NCBI RefSeq assembly: GCF_002944405.1
Contig: NZ_CP024309.1
Span: forward strand, 124,001 to 188,000
Direction: 5' to 3'
DNA length: 64,000 nucleotides
From: Sinorhizobium fredii
GTDB taxonomy: Bacteria > Pseudomonadota > Alphaproteobacteria > Rhizobiales > Rhizobiaceae
The translations under genes and the position numbers were made by a program. Each line of letters opens with the position of its first letter. Positions within the stretch are counted from its first letter, which is position 1. The notes beneath the pieces were generated by a model. That model had not been told where the DNA came from, ran no database searches, and was given only the letters and a program-made list of their open reading frames with translations. This document shows, in pieces, positions 28,016-37,641 of this stretch.

Positions 28016-28041
28016 GTCATGCGGAGCAGGCTCCGCATGAC
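28016..28041 (+). other. Intercistronic hairpin after the glutamine-type binding-protein gene
   Basis: A perfect 12-base-pair stem (GTCATGCGGAGC against GCTCCGCATGAC) with a 2-base loop lies 48 bases after the receptor stop and 17 before the permease ATG. No T-run follows. It matches the arrangement in the Liv-type operon at 12288 and would favour receptor over transporter expression. Confidence 0.7.
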
Positions 28042-28058
28042 ACTTCATAGGGGGAGAA

Positions 28059-28715
28059 ATGGAACTTGATTGGTCTGTCGTGGCGACAGCGTTGCCAGAA
28101 CTTCTGGCGGGCGCACGGATTACCATCGTCATCGCACTCATCGGCCTTTTCGGCGGATCAGCTGTCGGTGCCTTGGCGGGCCTCTGCCGCGTCTATGGCG
28201 GTATCATATTGAACGCGATCGCATTCGTATATGTCGAGGTGATCCGTGGCACGCCCATGTTGGTGCAGGTGATGTTCATCTATTTTGCCTTGCCGCTGCT
28301 GGTCGACATCCGGATTGATCCTTTCCTTGCTGCGGTCATCGCCGTCGTCATCAATTCGGGCGCTTACATTGCCGAGATTTTCAGGAGCGCCCTGCTTTCG
28401 ATCAACAAGGGACTGACGGAGGCCGGGTTAGCGCTGGGCATGCCGGGTTGGAAGGTTCTCACGAATGTTGTCGGCCCGTTGGCATTACGGCGTGTCCTAG
28501 CACCGCTCGGGAACCAGTTCATCGTCAGCATCAAAGACACGTCACTCTTTATCGTGATCGGTGTGGCCGAGCTTACGAGGGCGGGCCAAGAAATCATGGC
28601 GACCAATTTCAGAGCGGTCGAAATCTGGAGCGCCGTGGCGGTCCTCTACCTCATCATGACCGGTGTGCTGTCATTTCTGTTGCGGGTCACGGAAAAAAGG
28701 ATGCGCGTGCTATGA
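28059..28715 (+). CDS. ABC transporter permease (GlnP-like)
   Basis: A 218-residue HisM/GlnP-type inner-membrane permease with about five transmembrane segments. The EAA-loop signature is present ([27 protein letters not shown] region, about residues 125-155). AGGGGGAG precedes the ATG. It overlaps the ATPase gene by four bases (ATGA). A single permease gene implies a homodimeric channel, as in GlnHPQ. Confidence 0.9.
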   Translation: MELDWSVVATALPELLAGARITIVIALIGLFGGSAVGALAGLCRVYGGIILNAIAFVYVEVIRGTPMLVQVMFIYFALPLLVDIRIDPFLAAVIAVVINSGAYIAEIFRSALLSINKGLTEAGLALGMPGWKVLTNVVGPLALRRVLAPLGNQFIVSIKDTSLFIVIGVAELTRAGQEIMATNFRAVEIWSAVAVLYLIMTGVLSFLLRVTEKRMRVL

Positions 28716-29440
28716 GTATCGTCCAGTTTAAGAATGTGACCAAGGAGTTCGGCAGCATAAAGGTGCTGACCAATGTGGATCTCGAAATCCACAAGGGTGA
28801 AGTTGTGGTTCTCATTGGCCCCTCGGGATCAGGAAAATCAACCCTCCTGAGGTGCATAAACTCCTTGGAGAGAATCAATGGCGGCGACCTCATTGTTGAT
28901 GGGATCAGCGTCCATGACGGCAAGAACAAGGTACGGTTGATCAGGCAGGAAGCCGGAATGGTGTTCCAGCAATTCAATCTTTTTCCACAGTTGACGGCGC
29001 TGCAGAACGTTGCCTGCGGTCCCCGGTGGGTAAGACGTTTACAGAGGCGCGAAGCTGAGGAACTTGCCCGCGACCTGTTGAAAAAGGTTGGTCTTCTTGA
29101 GAGGGCTGATCATTTTCCAGCAGAACTGTCGGGCGGGCAACAGCAGCGCGTAGCCATTGCTCGCGCACTGGCCGTCAAGCCAAAGATCATGCTGTTTGAT
29201 GAACCGACCTCAGCTCTTGATCCGGAACTTCGGCACGAAGTCCTTCGCGCGATGCAGTCACTGGCGGAGGAAGGCATGACGATGGTTGTCGTAACCCATG
29301 AAATCGGATTCGCACGAAAAGTTGGCACCCGACTGATTTTTATGGAGGGTGGCAAAATCTCCGTTGATGGCGACCCCAAGGTGCTGCTGGATAATCCGGA
29401 GAACCCGCGGCTCAAGGACTTCCTACAACATGTCCATTAA
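28712..29440 (+). CDS. ABC transporter ATP-binding protein (GlnQ-like)
   Basis: A 242-residue ATPase with Walker [10 protein letters not shown], signature [15 protein letters not shown] and Walker [14 protein letters not shown]. Length and motifs are standard for polar amino acid importers. The ATG at 28712 overlaps the permease stop; the longer open frame back to 28448 is within the permease and ignored. It is followed by acetyl-CoA synthetase after a 51-base gap. Confidence 0.92.
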   Translation: MSIVQFKNVTKEFGSIKVLTNVDLEIHKGEVVVLIGPSGSGKSTLLRCINSLERINGGDLIVDGISVHDGKNKVRLIRQEAGMVFQQFNLFPQLTALQNVACGPRWVRRLQRREAEELARDLLKKVGLLERADHFPAELSGGQQQRVAIARALAVKPKIMLFDEPTSALDPELRHEVLRAMQSLAEEGMTMVVVTHEIGFARKVGTRLIFMEGGKISVDGDPKVLLDNPENPRLKDFLQHVH

Positions 29441-29491
29441 GCGACATCCGTTTTATCGGACGGCATAACACGCGTGCGAAGAGAGGAACTC

Positions 29492-31441
29492 ATGGCAGAA
29501 ACCTATCCGGTGCTGCAATCCGCAAAGAGCTATGCCCTGATCGACAAGGCGAAATACGAGAAGTGGTATAAGGAGAGCGTCGAGAATCCCGACAAGTTCT
29601 GGGGCAAGCACGGCAAGCGCGTCGACTGGTTCAAGCCCTATACCAAGGTCAAGAATACCTCCTTCACCGGCAAGGTTTCGATCAAGTGGTTCGAGGATGG
29701 CCAGACCAACGTTTCCTATAACTGCATCGACCGGCACCTGGAAAATCATGCCGACCAGGTCGCGATCATCTGGGAAGGCGACGATCCCTCGCTCGACAGG
29801 AAGATCACTTATCGCGAGCTCCACGAGCATGTCTGCCGCTTCGCCAACGTGCTGAAGAAGCATGGCGCCAAGAAGGGCGACCGCGTCACCATCTATATGC
29901 CGATGGTGCCGGAAGCGGCCTATGCGATGCTCGCCTGCACGCGCATCGGCGCCGTGCATTCGGTCGTCTTCGGCGGTTTTAGCCCGGACGCGCTGGGCGG
30001 CCGCATCGTCGATTGCGAATCGACCTTCGTCATCACCTGCGACGAGGGCCTGCGCGGCGGCAAATCCGTGCCGCTGAAGGCCAATGTCGACAAGGCGATC
30101 GACATCGCCGCGCGCCATCATGTCCATGTCAAGAACGTGCTGGTCGTCCGCCGCACCGGCACGGATGTCGGCTGGGCGCCGGGCCGCGACTTCTGGTATC
30201 ACGACGAAGCCGGAACGGTCGCCGCCGACTGCGCGCCCGAGCCGATGAACGCGGAAGACCCGCTCTTCATCCTCTATACGTCAGGCTCGACAGGCAAGCC
30301 GAAGGGCGTGTTGCACACGACCGGCGGCTATCTCGTTTATGTCTCGATGACGCATCAATACGTCTTCGATTATCATGGCGGCGATATCTACTGGTGCACG
30401 GCCGATGTGGGCTGGGTGACCGGCCATTCCTACATCGTCTACGGTCCGCTTGCGAACCGCGCCACGACGCTGATGTTCGAGGGCGTGCCGAACTACCCCG
30501 ACCAGGGCCGGTTCTGGGACGTGCTCGACAAGCACAAGGTCAACATCTTCTACACCGCCCCGACGGCGATTCGCGCCTTGATGGGTGCGGGCGACGATTT
30601 CGTCAAACGCTCGTCTCGTTCGTCGCTCAGGCTGCTTGGTTCGGTCGGCGAGCCGATCAATCCGGAGGCCTGGGAGTGGTATTACAACGTGGTTGGCGAC
30701 GCGCTCTCGCCGATCGTCGATACATGGTGGCAGACCGAGACCGGCGGCCACATGATCACGCCGCTGCCCGGCGCCACCGACCTGAAACCCGGCTCGGCGA
30801 CAACCCCGTTCTTCGGCATCAAACCGCAGCTGGTCGACAATGAAGGCAAGGTGCTGGAAGGCGCGGCCGACGGCAATCTCTGCATCACCGATAGTTGGCC
30901 GGGCCAGATGCGCACGGTCTATGGCGATCACGAGCGCTTCATCCAAACCTATTTCTCCACCTATAAGGGGAAATATTTCACCGGCGACGGCTGCCGCCGC
31001 GATGCGGACGGCTATTACTGGATCACCGGCCGCGTCGACGATGTGCTCAACGTTTCCGGCCACCGGCTCGGCACTGCGGAGGTCGAATCCGCACTTGTCT
31101 CGCACAGCCTTGTTTCGGAAGCGGCGGTCGTCGGCTTTCCGCATTCGCTCAAGGGCCAGGGCATTTATTGCTACGTGACGCTGATGGCCGGCCACGAGGG
31201 GACGGACACGCTTCGCCAGGAACTCGTGAAACACATCCGCGCCGAAATCGGGCCGATCGCCTCGCCAGACAAGATCCAGTTCGCGCCCGGCCTGCCGAAG
31301 ACCCGCTCGGGCAAGATCATGCGCCGCATCCTGCGCAAGATCGCCGAGGACGATTTCGGTGCGCTTGGCGACACTTCGACACTTGCCGATCCTGCTGTTG
31401 TCGACGATCTGATCGCCAACCGCCAAAACAAGGAACGTTGA
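29492..31441 (+). CDS. acsA: Acetyl-coenzyme A synthetase
   Basis: A 649-residue AMP-forming acetyl-CoA ligase, which activates acetate via acetyl-AMP. Adenylation motifs include [19 protein letters not shown] (about residue 265), TWWQTETGG, and [18 protein letters not shown]. The regulatory acetylation site region near the end reads [13 protein letters not shown]. Length equals typical Acs. GAGAGGAAC precedes the ATG at 29492. It may be cotranscribed with the ABC genes or use its own promoter. Confidence 0.93.
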   Translation: MAETYPVLQSAKSYALIDKAKYEKWYKESVENPDKFWGKHGKRVDWFKPYTKVKNTSFTGKVSIKWFEDGQTNVSYNCIDRHLENHADQVAIIWEGDDPSLDRKITYRELHEHVCRFANVLKKHGAKKGDRVTIYMPMVPEAAYAMLACTRIGAVHSVVFGGFSPDALGGRIVDCESTFVITCDEGLRGGKSVPLKANVDKAIDIAARHHVHVKNVLVVRRTGTDVGWAPGRDFWYHDEAGTVAADCAPEPMNAEDPLFILYTSGSTGKPKGVLHTTGGYLVYVSMTHQYVFDYHGGDIYWCTADVGWVTGHSYIVYGPLANRATTLMFEGVPNYPDQGRFWDVLDKHKVNIFYTAPTAIRALMGAGDDFVKRSSRSSLRLLGSVGEPINPEAWEWYYNVVGDALSPIVDTWWQTETGGHMITPLPGATDLKPGSATTPFFGIKPQLVDNEGKVLEGAADGNLCITDSWPGQMRTVYGDHERFIQTYFSTYKGKYFTGDGCRRDADGYYWITGRVDDVLNVSGHRLGTAEVESALVSHSLVSEAAVVGFPHSLKGQGIYCYVTLMAGHEGTDTLRQELVKHIRAEIGPIASPDKIQFAPGLPKTRSGKIMRRILRKIAEDDFGALGDTSTLADPAVVDDLIANRQNKER

Positions 31442-31733
31442 AGCGGCAACCTGGCGTTATGCCCGAAGCCAAATCTATCAAGCACTTAACCCATCAATGT
31501 AAGGAGTCGCCGGTTGAGATCCCTTCGAGGCGAGGGATACACAGCTGACAAACGGCGCAGGCGATCCGGTCTGCCGATCGTCTCATATGGGTGGGGACGG
31601 AAGTCCGACGCAATGCGCCGACAAGCCGCTTTGCGCGCGAGAAGCGGCCGTCTAGCGTTTTCGACGCTACTTATGGCCCTTTTGGACTACCTTAAGTGTA
31701 GATTGGGCTTGCTGCTGATTGAAAAATAACCAG

Positions 31734-32190
31734 TTAGCGAATGATCACTTCACCGCCAAACGCACGGGCAGCTCGCGCTGCCGCCACAAGCAAAGGGCGT
31801 TCGAACCGCGAGAGGCCTTCGTCTACCGGGGTGCGTGGGCCAGCGAGGGTCATTGCCCCCATGAACACGTGACGCGGTCCAAAAACAGGTGCGGATATAC
31901 CGGCCGTATCCGGGCCCCGCTCACCAATCGAGCTGTAGAAACCTCGACGCCGAATAGTTTCTAAGGTTCTCCGTCTTCACCAGAAAACGACACGGCCGCC
32001 CGAACCCGTCGCCAGTGGAAGCAAGTCACCCTCGCGCACCATTTAACGGATCGGGTGCCTCGATTCGACGCGATATAGGCACGTGAGCTGGTCTCCCTAC
32101 CGAACATAAAATGCCACGCTTTCAGAGGTGACATCGGCAAGCTCTCGCATGATAGGCAGCAGAACTTCCCCGGTAACCATCGGGGAATGC
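31734..32190 (-). pseudogene. Relic of an IclR-family regulator (effector-binding domain)
   Basis: Read on the minus strand in two frames, the segment gives SPMVTGEVLLPIMRELADV, then LLPLATGSGGRVVF, then RGFYSSIGERGPDTAGISAP and VDEGLSRFERPLLVAAARA, ending in a TAA at 31734. This is the C-terminal domain of an IclR-type regulator. At least one frameshift and a stop interrupt it, and no helix-turn-helix is recognisable upstream of about 32290. The 292 bases between acsA and this relic hold nothing I can identify. Confidence 0.8.
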
Positions 32191-32254
32191 TTCTGCAATC
32201 GAATATCACGACGACCTTGTTCGCTTACGACGTCTCGGGCCTGCCCTACCGCGC

Positions 32255-32500
32255 AGGTACGCATTTACGGCGTTGCGCACCACGCGCCCGTATTGACATC
32301 GCGAACTGCGGACGCGCGAACCGGAGCGGCCGTTTTCTTCAAGGCGAGAACCTTCAGCGGGCCGGCGCATCAAATTGCGTGGCGCCTACAACGCCATCGC
32401 CGCGCTGGACGGTCTGTCACGGCTAAATGGTGTCGTCGCCTACTCATCCGGTCATCACGCTCAGGCACTTGCCTATGCCGCCAAGCTCCAGGGGTTGCGG
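32255..32500 (+). pseudogene. Relic of a threonine/serine dehydratase-like gene (N-terminal part)
   Basis: Plus-strand frames give GVAHHAPVLTSRTADARTGA, VFFKAENLQRAGA and then RGAYNAIAALDGL followed by GVVAYSSGHHAQALAYAAKL. These are the N-terminal substrate and PLP-binding segments of IlvA/EutB-like dehydratases; the usual SSGNHAQ reads SSGHHAQ, and the FKxRG lysine segment is split by a frameshift. Homology ends near 32500. It is divergent from the IclR relic, as if a regulator-enzyme pair decayed together. Confidence 0.8.
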
Positions 32501-32613
32501 AGACGCGATGCAGGAGAGGCAGTCCTGCATCTTGCGCAACGGGTGCAACAGCTGTCTCAGACAGAGTTCAACGACACCTCAGGCCGATGTCTTGCCGGTC
32601 GAAGCTGCAGGTC

Positions 32614-33039
32614 CTACTCGCGTACCTCCCGTCTCTTGCCAAAGCCGGCTGCACGCGCGAGCGCGGAGCGTTGTTCAGCATAGTTGGGAGCAACCATCGG
32701 GTAGTCAGCCGGAAGGTCCCACCTTGCACGATATTCCTCAGGTGTGAGCCCGTACTTTGCCATCAGGTGCCGCCTCAGCGATTTGAACTTTTGGCCATCC
32801 TCAAGGCAAATGATGAATTCGGACGTCACCGACTTCTTGATCGGAATGGCGGGGCGACGTTCTTCAACGGCAACGTCGGCCTTGTCTGACTGAGATGTGC
32901 TGCTCAGCGAGGAATACGTCTGCTCGATAAGATTAGGCAGATCCGCGGCTGGAACGACATTGCGGCTCAGATAAGCGGCGACAATACGGCTCGTCAGCTC
33001 GAGCCTCCGTTCCTCATTGCCCGAACTCCATTCGCTCAA
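32614..33039 (-). CDS. Ros/MucR family transcriptional regulator with altered zinc site
   Basis: A 141-residue Ros/MucR-type DNA-binding protein; relatives repress exopolysaccharide and symbiosis genes. The family body is clear: ICLEDGQKFKSLRRHLMAKY followed by GLTPEEYRARWDLPADYPMVAPNYAEQRS. The zinc finger keeps C-x2-D and the first histidine, but the HLMTHH-type segment reads HLMAKY, so the second histidine ligand is missing. The start is a TTG at 33039 preceded by AAGGAGA at 7 bases; there is no better ATG. Some rhizobial Ros homologues are known to fold without zinc. Confidence 0.85.
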   Translation of the reverse strand: MSEWSSGNEERRLELTSRIVAAYLSRNVVPAADLPNLIEQTYSSLSSTSQSDKADVAVEERRPAIPIKKSVTSEFIICLEDGQKFKSLRRHLMAKYGLTPEEYRARWDLPADYPMVAPNYAEQRSALARAAGFGKRREVRE

Positions 33040-33386
33040 CGGTCTTCTCCTTTGTTTGCAAGTCGCTCAGATTCGCTCAGCGTGCAGGTATTTCGGTCGG
33101 AAGGAAGGCGGGGACAGGCCTAGGATGCCTTTTTTAACAGACTTTGGTGTCTTTGACTTGTCTTGGGCTGTCGATTCATTCGCATTTGCAGGGTCCGACG
33201 CTCCTCCCTCCCTGGTGTACTCGGAGCACGGGAGCCCGCCGAGGAATGGCATCACAACTTGATATGCTTCGCGCGTCGCGTGAGGCAACCGAAACCCGTC
33301 ATGAAGCTTCAGCCGTCTTTGAAGTGACGATGCGAAACGACCCGACGTCGAAGACATGGCGCGACTTCTAAGGAGAGCGGAACCTA

Positions 33387-33596
33387 TCACGTATCAGCTG
33401 TCAGGCTATCGAACACCTCCAACAACGCGTCACTTATGGCCTTTCCAAGCATCACTGCCGTATCCGTCAGCGCTTCCTCATTCATGTCATGAGCGGCCAT
33501 GACAAACGCTGCGCCCTCCGTCGTCACAATTTCCTGCGCCCGTTGGATCGCCCACAGGGCAAACTCGCTACGGCTGCTGATTTCCACGGTTTCCAT
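33387..33596 (-). CDS. Small conserved-looking hypothetical protein
   Basis: A 69-residue acidic protein beginning METVEISSRSEFALWAIQRA. The ATG at 33596 has AGGAG at good spacing, better than the frame opening at 33650. It is predicted largely helical with no membrane segment. I do not recognise a family. It lies between the Ros/MucR gene and the syrB gene. The 347 bases from 33040 to 33386 hold only unconvincing frames. Confidence 0.55.
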   Translation of the reverse strand: METVEISSRSEFALWAIQRAQEIVTTEGAAFVMAAHDMNEEALTDTAVMLGKAISDALLEVFDSLTADT

Positions 33597-34248
33597 GAAT
33601 TCTCCTGATTGCTGGACGGATGCTGTATAGCGAACCGAGGGGGATAACACAGTCCCGAAAAGTCGATTCTTGGCGGGTCACTATAATCATCCCAACTTTA
33701 CCTTGGAATGGGCCAACTCTCGCGAGATCGAATGCGGGTATCACGTCGCCTTTCCTTGTAAGGCTGCGGGTCGCACACGGGTTTTGCGCAAGTCACTGGG
33801 CCGCTTGCATCCGGGGCAAAATGAATTGGATCAGCGGTCCAAAGCCCGACGACTGCGACGATGCCGCTGCCGGGGCACTCTAACGTTATGCCGGTTTCCT
33901 CTGCGAGGCGTTGCAGCGATTTTGTCGCTTACGAACTGTCATCCGAGTTGACGAGAATCCGCTGACCGCATGCAGCGCCGTTGCACAGACGCGGCGATGA
34001 GTTTCAGTTTGGGTTCCCGGCTCCCGACCCGCGCGTGGTACTAAGGCATCCCCACGCATATAGGTGATTACGCGTCGACGCGATAAAGATGAGGCACGAG
34101 GTCCCAATTGCGAAGCCGGAAGTCTTTCTTGCGACATCACTCGACAGCACAGACCCAAGATTAAGTATGCAAAAACTAGGAGTTTGACGGTCTGTTGACT
34201 CTGTAGTTCACTCAGACCAAAACAGGTTGTGCCTAAGGAGGGTTTAGG
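33597..34248. other. 652-base region upstream of syrB, no gene recognised
   Basis: Several short open frames on both strands lack ribosome sites and familiar motifs. The last 50 bases carry the syrB leader, with TAAGGAGGGT just before its ATG. No nod box or FixK-type site was seen. Confidence 0.4.
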
Positions 34249-34704
34249 ATGGCTGACGAGAGTAACACAGGACTGAATTCTGCAGTTGAGACGAATGCTG
34301 AAGTGAAAACACCAACGGGTAAGAAGCAGAAGTCGCCAAGACGCCAGAAGGCGGCTGCCGAACCAGCTCGCACCCAATCGAAGGCGCCGGCCGCAAAGTC
34401 AAGAAGGTATGGCGAACAAGAGAAAGCCGAGAAGCTCAAACTGATCGAGACGCAAGTCAATGAAGGCAAAGGCACGCTCAAAGACGCCATCAAGAGCGCC
34501 GGCATATCGGAGCAGACCTACTATCAGTGGAAACGGACCGCAAAGCCCGCTGAACAAAAGCCCGAGAAGGCTGTTCTGGCCGGTGACGACGAGTTGGCAG
34601 ATTTCGTTCGACTGGAAGAGGAAAACCAGCGGCTCCGCAAGCTTCTGGCGGAAAAGTTGCGAGCGGAGAATGCCGAGCTGCGCAAAAGACTCGGACTAGA
34701 CTAA
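34249..34704 (+). CDS. syrB: SyrB, symbiosis transcriptional regulator
   Basis: A 151-residue protein that closely resembles, from memory, Sinorhizobium SyrB, a negative regulator of syrM and so of nodD3/exopolysaccharide control. Layout: a lysine/alanine-rich N-terminus (1-55), a transposase-OrfA-like HTH (about 60-100, DAIKSAGISEQTYYQWKR), and a C-terminal leucine-rich coiled coil (about 120-148, EENQRLRKLLAEKL). AGGAGGG precedes the ATG at ideal spacing. No syrM gene is in the window. Confidence 0.88.
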   Translation: MADESNTGLNSAVETNAEVKTPTGKKQKSPRRQKAAAEPARTQSKAPAAKSRRYGEQEKAEKLKLIETQVNEGKGTLKDAIKSAGISEQTYYQWKRTAKPAEQKPEKAVLAGDDELADFVRLEEENQRLRKLLAEKLRAENAELRKRLGLD

Positions 34705-34898
34705 GCCAGCTAGGACCGCGCAGGCCCGTAACCGCTGGCCTGATATCGTTCATGATGGGCGATCGGTCACGCGAATGTTCCCGCGGCTCGCGCGCTAGTG
34801 AGTTGAAGCGCGAGGTGAGGAGATATATGCGTCCGCAGCCAGGAGCGCAGCGGCGCTGGCTAGGAGTGGTTTTTTAGGATGCTTAAGGTTCATGGTAT

Positions 34899-35498
34899 AT
34901 GAAAATACCACAACGGAGCTTCATCGTTGAATTCAAGTCGGGGCGTCGACAGGCCAAGGCGAGGACAAACTCCATTTGGGGAGACACGGACCTCAAGGCT
35001 TTGGCTCGCGCGGTAGAAGAGGAGTCGTCCCACCTGTTCAATTCGACTGAAGTACCTGTCACGCCTGACGAAAGTGGAGATATGATATCTCAGCAGATCG
35101 ATGTTGGTTCTGCCAGCGAACATTCGGGCGATATCGACGTTGCAGCAGAAGCGGTGCCGTTGGACCTTGCCGCAGGAACTGAAGAACAAAAGCAGCGTGA
35201 GGCCGAGCGCCTGCCCGACAAGCCTGTTGTAGAAGAGACCCAGCCGCCCCAAGCAACATCAAGGGGTCGTACTCGAAAGCGCGCCAGGCATGCACCCGCC
35301 TGGGCGATTGCGTCTAGGGCGACGAATTCGAACGAGCGCCAAAGCGGGCAATCCACGAACGCTGACGACCCGGCCTCCTTGGAGGAAGTGGCCGCCCTTG
35401 ATGCAGAAAACAAGCGGCTAAAGAGACTGCTGGCTGAACAGCTTTATGCACAGAACTTGCAGCTCAAAAGGATGCTTGAGCGGTTCGATGTGACATGA
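34899..35498 (+). CDS. SyrB-related protein with C-terminal coiled coil
   Basis: A 199-residue protein opening MKIPQRSFIVEFKSGRRQAK and ending in a coiled coil (LDAENKRLKRLLAEQLYAQN) that parallels the SyrB tail. It lacks the SyrB helix-turn-helix; the N-terminal IVEFKSGRR and SIWGDTDLKALAR stretches form a different conserved module, and the centre is low-complexity and acidic. It lies 194 bases after syrB on the same strand. The shared tail suggests the two could pair through it. Function unknown. Confidence 0.7.
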   Translation: MKIPQRSFIVEFKSGRRQAKARTNSIWGDTDLKALARAVEEESSHLFNSTEVPVTPDESGDMISQQIDVGSASEHSGDIDVAAEAVPLDLAAGTEEQKQREAERLPDKPVVEETQPPQATSRGRTRKRARHAPAWAIASRATNSNERQSGQSTNADDPASLEEVAALDAENKRLKRLLAEQLYAQNLQLKRMLERFDVT

Positions 35499-35689
35499 AG
35501 ACGCTGCGCCGCCACCGCCGCTAGGCTACGTGAAAAGTGCCTGCAATAGGAGCGGGCCAGCTCATTGTCCACCTGTCAAAGCGACGTCCTCAAAGGAACC
35601 GCCGTCCTCCTGAGTGCGCTAATCGCTCATCGGAACCGCTCGACCGAACATCTCCCGTGCTTACAACTGGAGCCACGCTGGAGTCCTGG

Positions 35690-35945
35690 TCGAAGGCGAC
35701 AATACAGGGCTGCAGCATTTGGTTGCTGGCGAAAAAGCCGCCGATCTCATGGACGATGAGCAGGCTCGGCCAGCAGAAGAACCGCATACGCTCCTGCAGT
35801 TTGCCTCCCGTTCGGCGCGCGCGAGCGAAGCGATCAGATCGGTAAGCTTCGTGAAGTAGACACTCTTGCCGGCGTTGACGGCCTCTACGCCGAGTGCCGT
35901 TGCCAGGCGGCTTTTGCCCGGTTCCGGGTGGGCCCAGAAAGTGAG
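35690..35945 (-). pseudogene. Relic of an IstB-type IS ATP-binding protein
   Basis: On the minus strand, GKSRLATALGVEAVNAGKSV and YFTKLTDLIASLARAERE are followed, after a frameshift, by MRFFCWPSLLIVHEIG. This is the AAA+ core of IstB, the transposition helper of IS21-family elements, with Walker A written PGKSRLAT and Walker B IVHEIG. Sequence outside this core is not recognisable and no istA remains. It indicates past IS21-type insertion here. Confidence 0.8.
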
Positions 35946-36027
35946 TTCGCCCGCTTCCATGTCATCTTCACGTGAGCCGACAACGCCGAGGATCGTCGGG
36001 CTGTTCTCCACAGCTCGCGCAACTCGG

Positions 36028-36502
36028 CTACGGCGAGGTTGTGTCCTGCCATGACTGCATAAGCTCGAGTAACTGTGCAGCGGGCAGGGGGCGTGAGAAA
36101 AGGTAACCTTGCGCCTCATCGAAGCCTTCAGCCTTGATAATCTCGAGTTGGTCTGGAGCCTCGACGCCTTCCACGGTTGTGGTGATTCCCAGCGTGCGTC
36201 CAATTCCGGCAACCGCCCTGAGGATCGCCAGCGATTCCTTCCCGGCCGGCAGATCGGAAACGAAGCTGCGGTCGATCTTGATTTTGTCGAACCGAAAGCT
36301 CCTCAGATAGCTGAGAGAAGAATAGCCGGTCCCGAAATCGTCGATCGCGACTTTGACTCCGAGTTGCCGAAACTCCTTCAGTATCTGAAAATTGCGGTCG
36401 CATTCATCGAGCAATACCGACTCGGTGATTTCGAGCTCCAGGCGCGAGGCATTCAGACCCGTCTCTTTCAATATATGCTCGGCAAGTAACTGAAATCGGG
36501 CC
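36028..36502 (-). pseudogene. 5'-truncated EAL-domain (cyclic-di-GMP phosphodiesterase) fragment
   Basis: About 155 residues of the C-terminal half of an EAL domain: LELEITESVL, VAIDDFGTGYSSLSYLR, IKIDRSFV, TVEGVE and GYLFSRPLPA, ending at 36028. The EAL motif itself and any GGDEF or sensor part are missing; an in-frame stop lies just upstream of the homology near 36503. An ATG at 36471 exists, but the product could not form a full TIM barrel, so the piece is treated as a relic. Confidence 0.85.
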
Positions 36503-36816
36503 TAACCAGAGAAGGATACGCAACCGAATGGGGCTGGCGAACGCTTAGCACCCTTTCGGGTCACGCCTTTGAGCTCGTTCGGGGCCGCGAGCCTCGCTGG
36601 GCCTCCGCTTTTGTACAACGGCTTCGCCCCCGCGACGATCGGTCTCATGCTCAGGGCAGCTTTTGCCTACGACGGGGTCGCGGGTCGACCATCGGGCGTG
36701 GAAATCTTTCTGGCCGTTATTCTAGCGGCCAGCGGCGACGCAGCTTGTGCAATCTCGGACGTGTCGCGGCTTTCGCTACGTGACGTGAAATCGACTGGAG
36801 AATGTTAGAAAAGCGG

Positions 36817-37110
36817 TTAGAAATACGATCGTGCGAGTGGTCCAATATATTCGATTCTAAAGCCATCCATTCGCGCCTTTCGGATAAAGGCGTTCGCCCC
36901 GGCAAGACCAGTCTCGAACACGTGCCCGTCTCGAGTGCTCCTTGAAAAGTTAATCTCAAACCAGGGACTTGCCCTTAGCGAAAGAAGGCTGATGCGCCAT
37001 TTTTGCGCTTCCTTTCTTTCAATGCGGAAATCCGCAGCCGGAGAGCCCTGGTCAGTCAGTTCCACCGTATCCGTCTTGCCAGGTGTAAAACCTTCATCTG
37101 CGTGGGCCAT
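36817..37110 (-). CDS. Hypothetical protein, 97 residues, strong ribosome binding site
   Basis: Begins MAHADEGFTPGKTDTVELTD and has a basic middle (FRIERKEAQKWRISLLSLR) and a C-terminal FIRKARMDGFRIEY segment. GAGGAGGAG lies at ideal distance from the ATG at 37110; a GTG two codons earlier is possible. No membrane segment or known motif is seen. The strong translation signal in an otherwise decayed stretch argues it is a real gene. The 314 bases from 36503 to 36816 hold nothing recognisable. Confidence 0.6.
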   Translation of the reverse strand: MAHADEGFTPGKTDTVELTDQGSPAADFRIERKEAQKWRISLLSLRASPWFEINFSRSTRDGHVFETGLAGANAFIRKARMDGFRIEYIGPLARSYF

Positions 37111-37641
37111 AATCACGCTCCTCCTCGTGTTGGCGTTGGAAACAAGCCAGATGCTTACCTTGCCGCGGGTATCCCAGAAATCCGGCTAGGCCTGCCCTCC
37201 CTTGCGCTATGTCACAAAATTACTTGCCGGCTGTGACAAAGCCTTGACTTTACAAGGCACCTTAATTGATGCCCATGCTTCGTCGCCGGTCTTTGAGCCA
37301 GATCAACGCTCCCAAAAAAATATGGGTCGTCGCAAGCGGTGACTGTCACTACCAGGGATCCCGGAATGACGGATACGCAAGAGCCATTCTGACAGGTGTG
37401 AGCGTTTTCAAATTGAGCTCTCTCGCGAGACTTCTAGCCTGGCGAACGAGATCGTCCAGTGGACGTCTAGCAAATGTTCGGCTGAACAGGTGAGCGAGCC
37501 CATGTGTCGTCGCCCTGTACAGTTCAATTTGTCGTCCGGTGGGGTGGTGGTCACGCGCTCGCGGTTTGCGCTTGCAGTCAGATCAGCGGCAGCGAGAGCT
37601 GTAGCCAGGACGAACAGCCGTCTTCGTCATCGAAAATAGCT
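37111..37641. other. 531-base gap before hemN, no gene recognised
   Basis: Short open frames only, none with recognisable content. The motif TTGATGCCCATGCT at about 37265 resembles half of a FixK box but the second half does not fit, so no site is claimed. Confidence 0.4.

Noticed and set aside
33395..33420. GTCAGGCTATCGAA as a TtsI-type box
   Set aside because: Only a loose partial match and it lies within the small gene at 33387-33596.
37260..37280. TTGATGCCCATGCT as a FixK box
   Set aside because: Only the left half fits; the right half has too many mismatches and no gene starts nearby in a suitable position.
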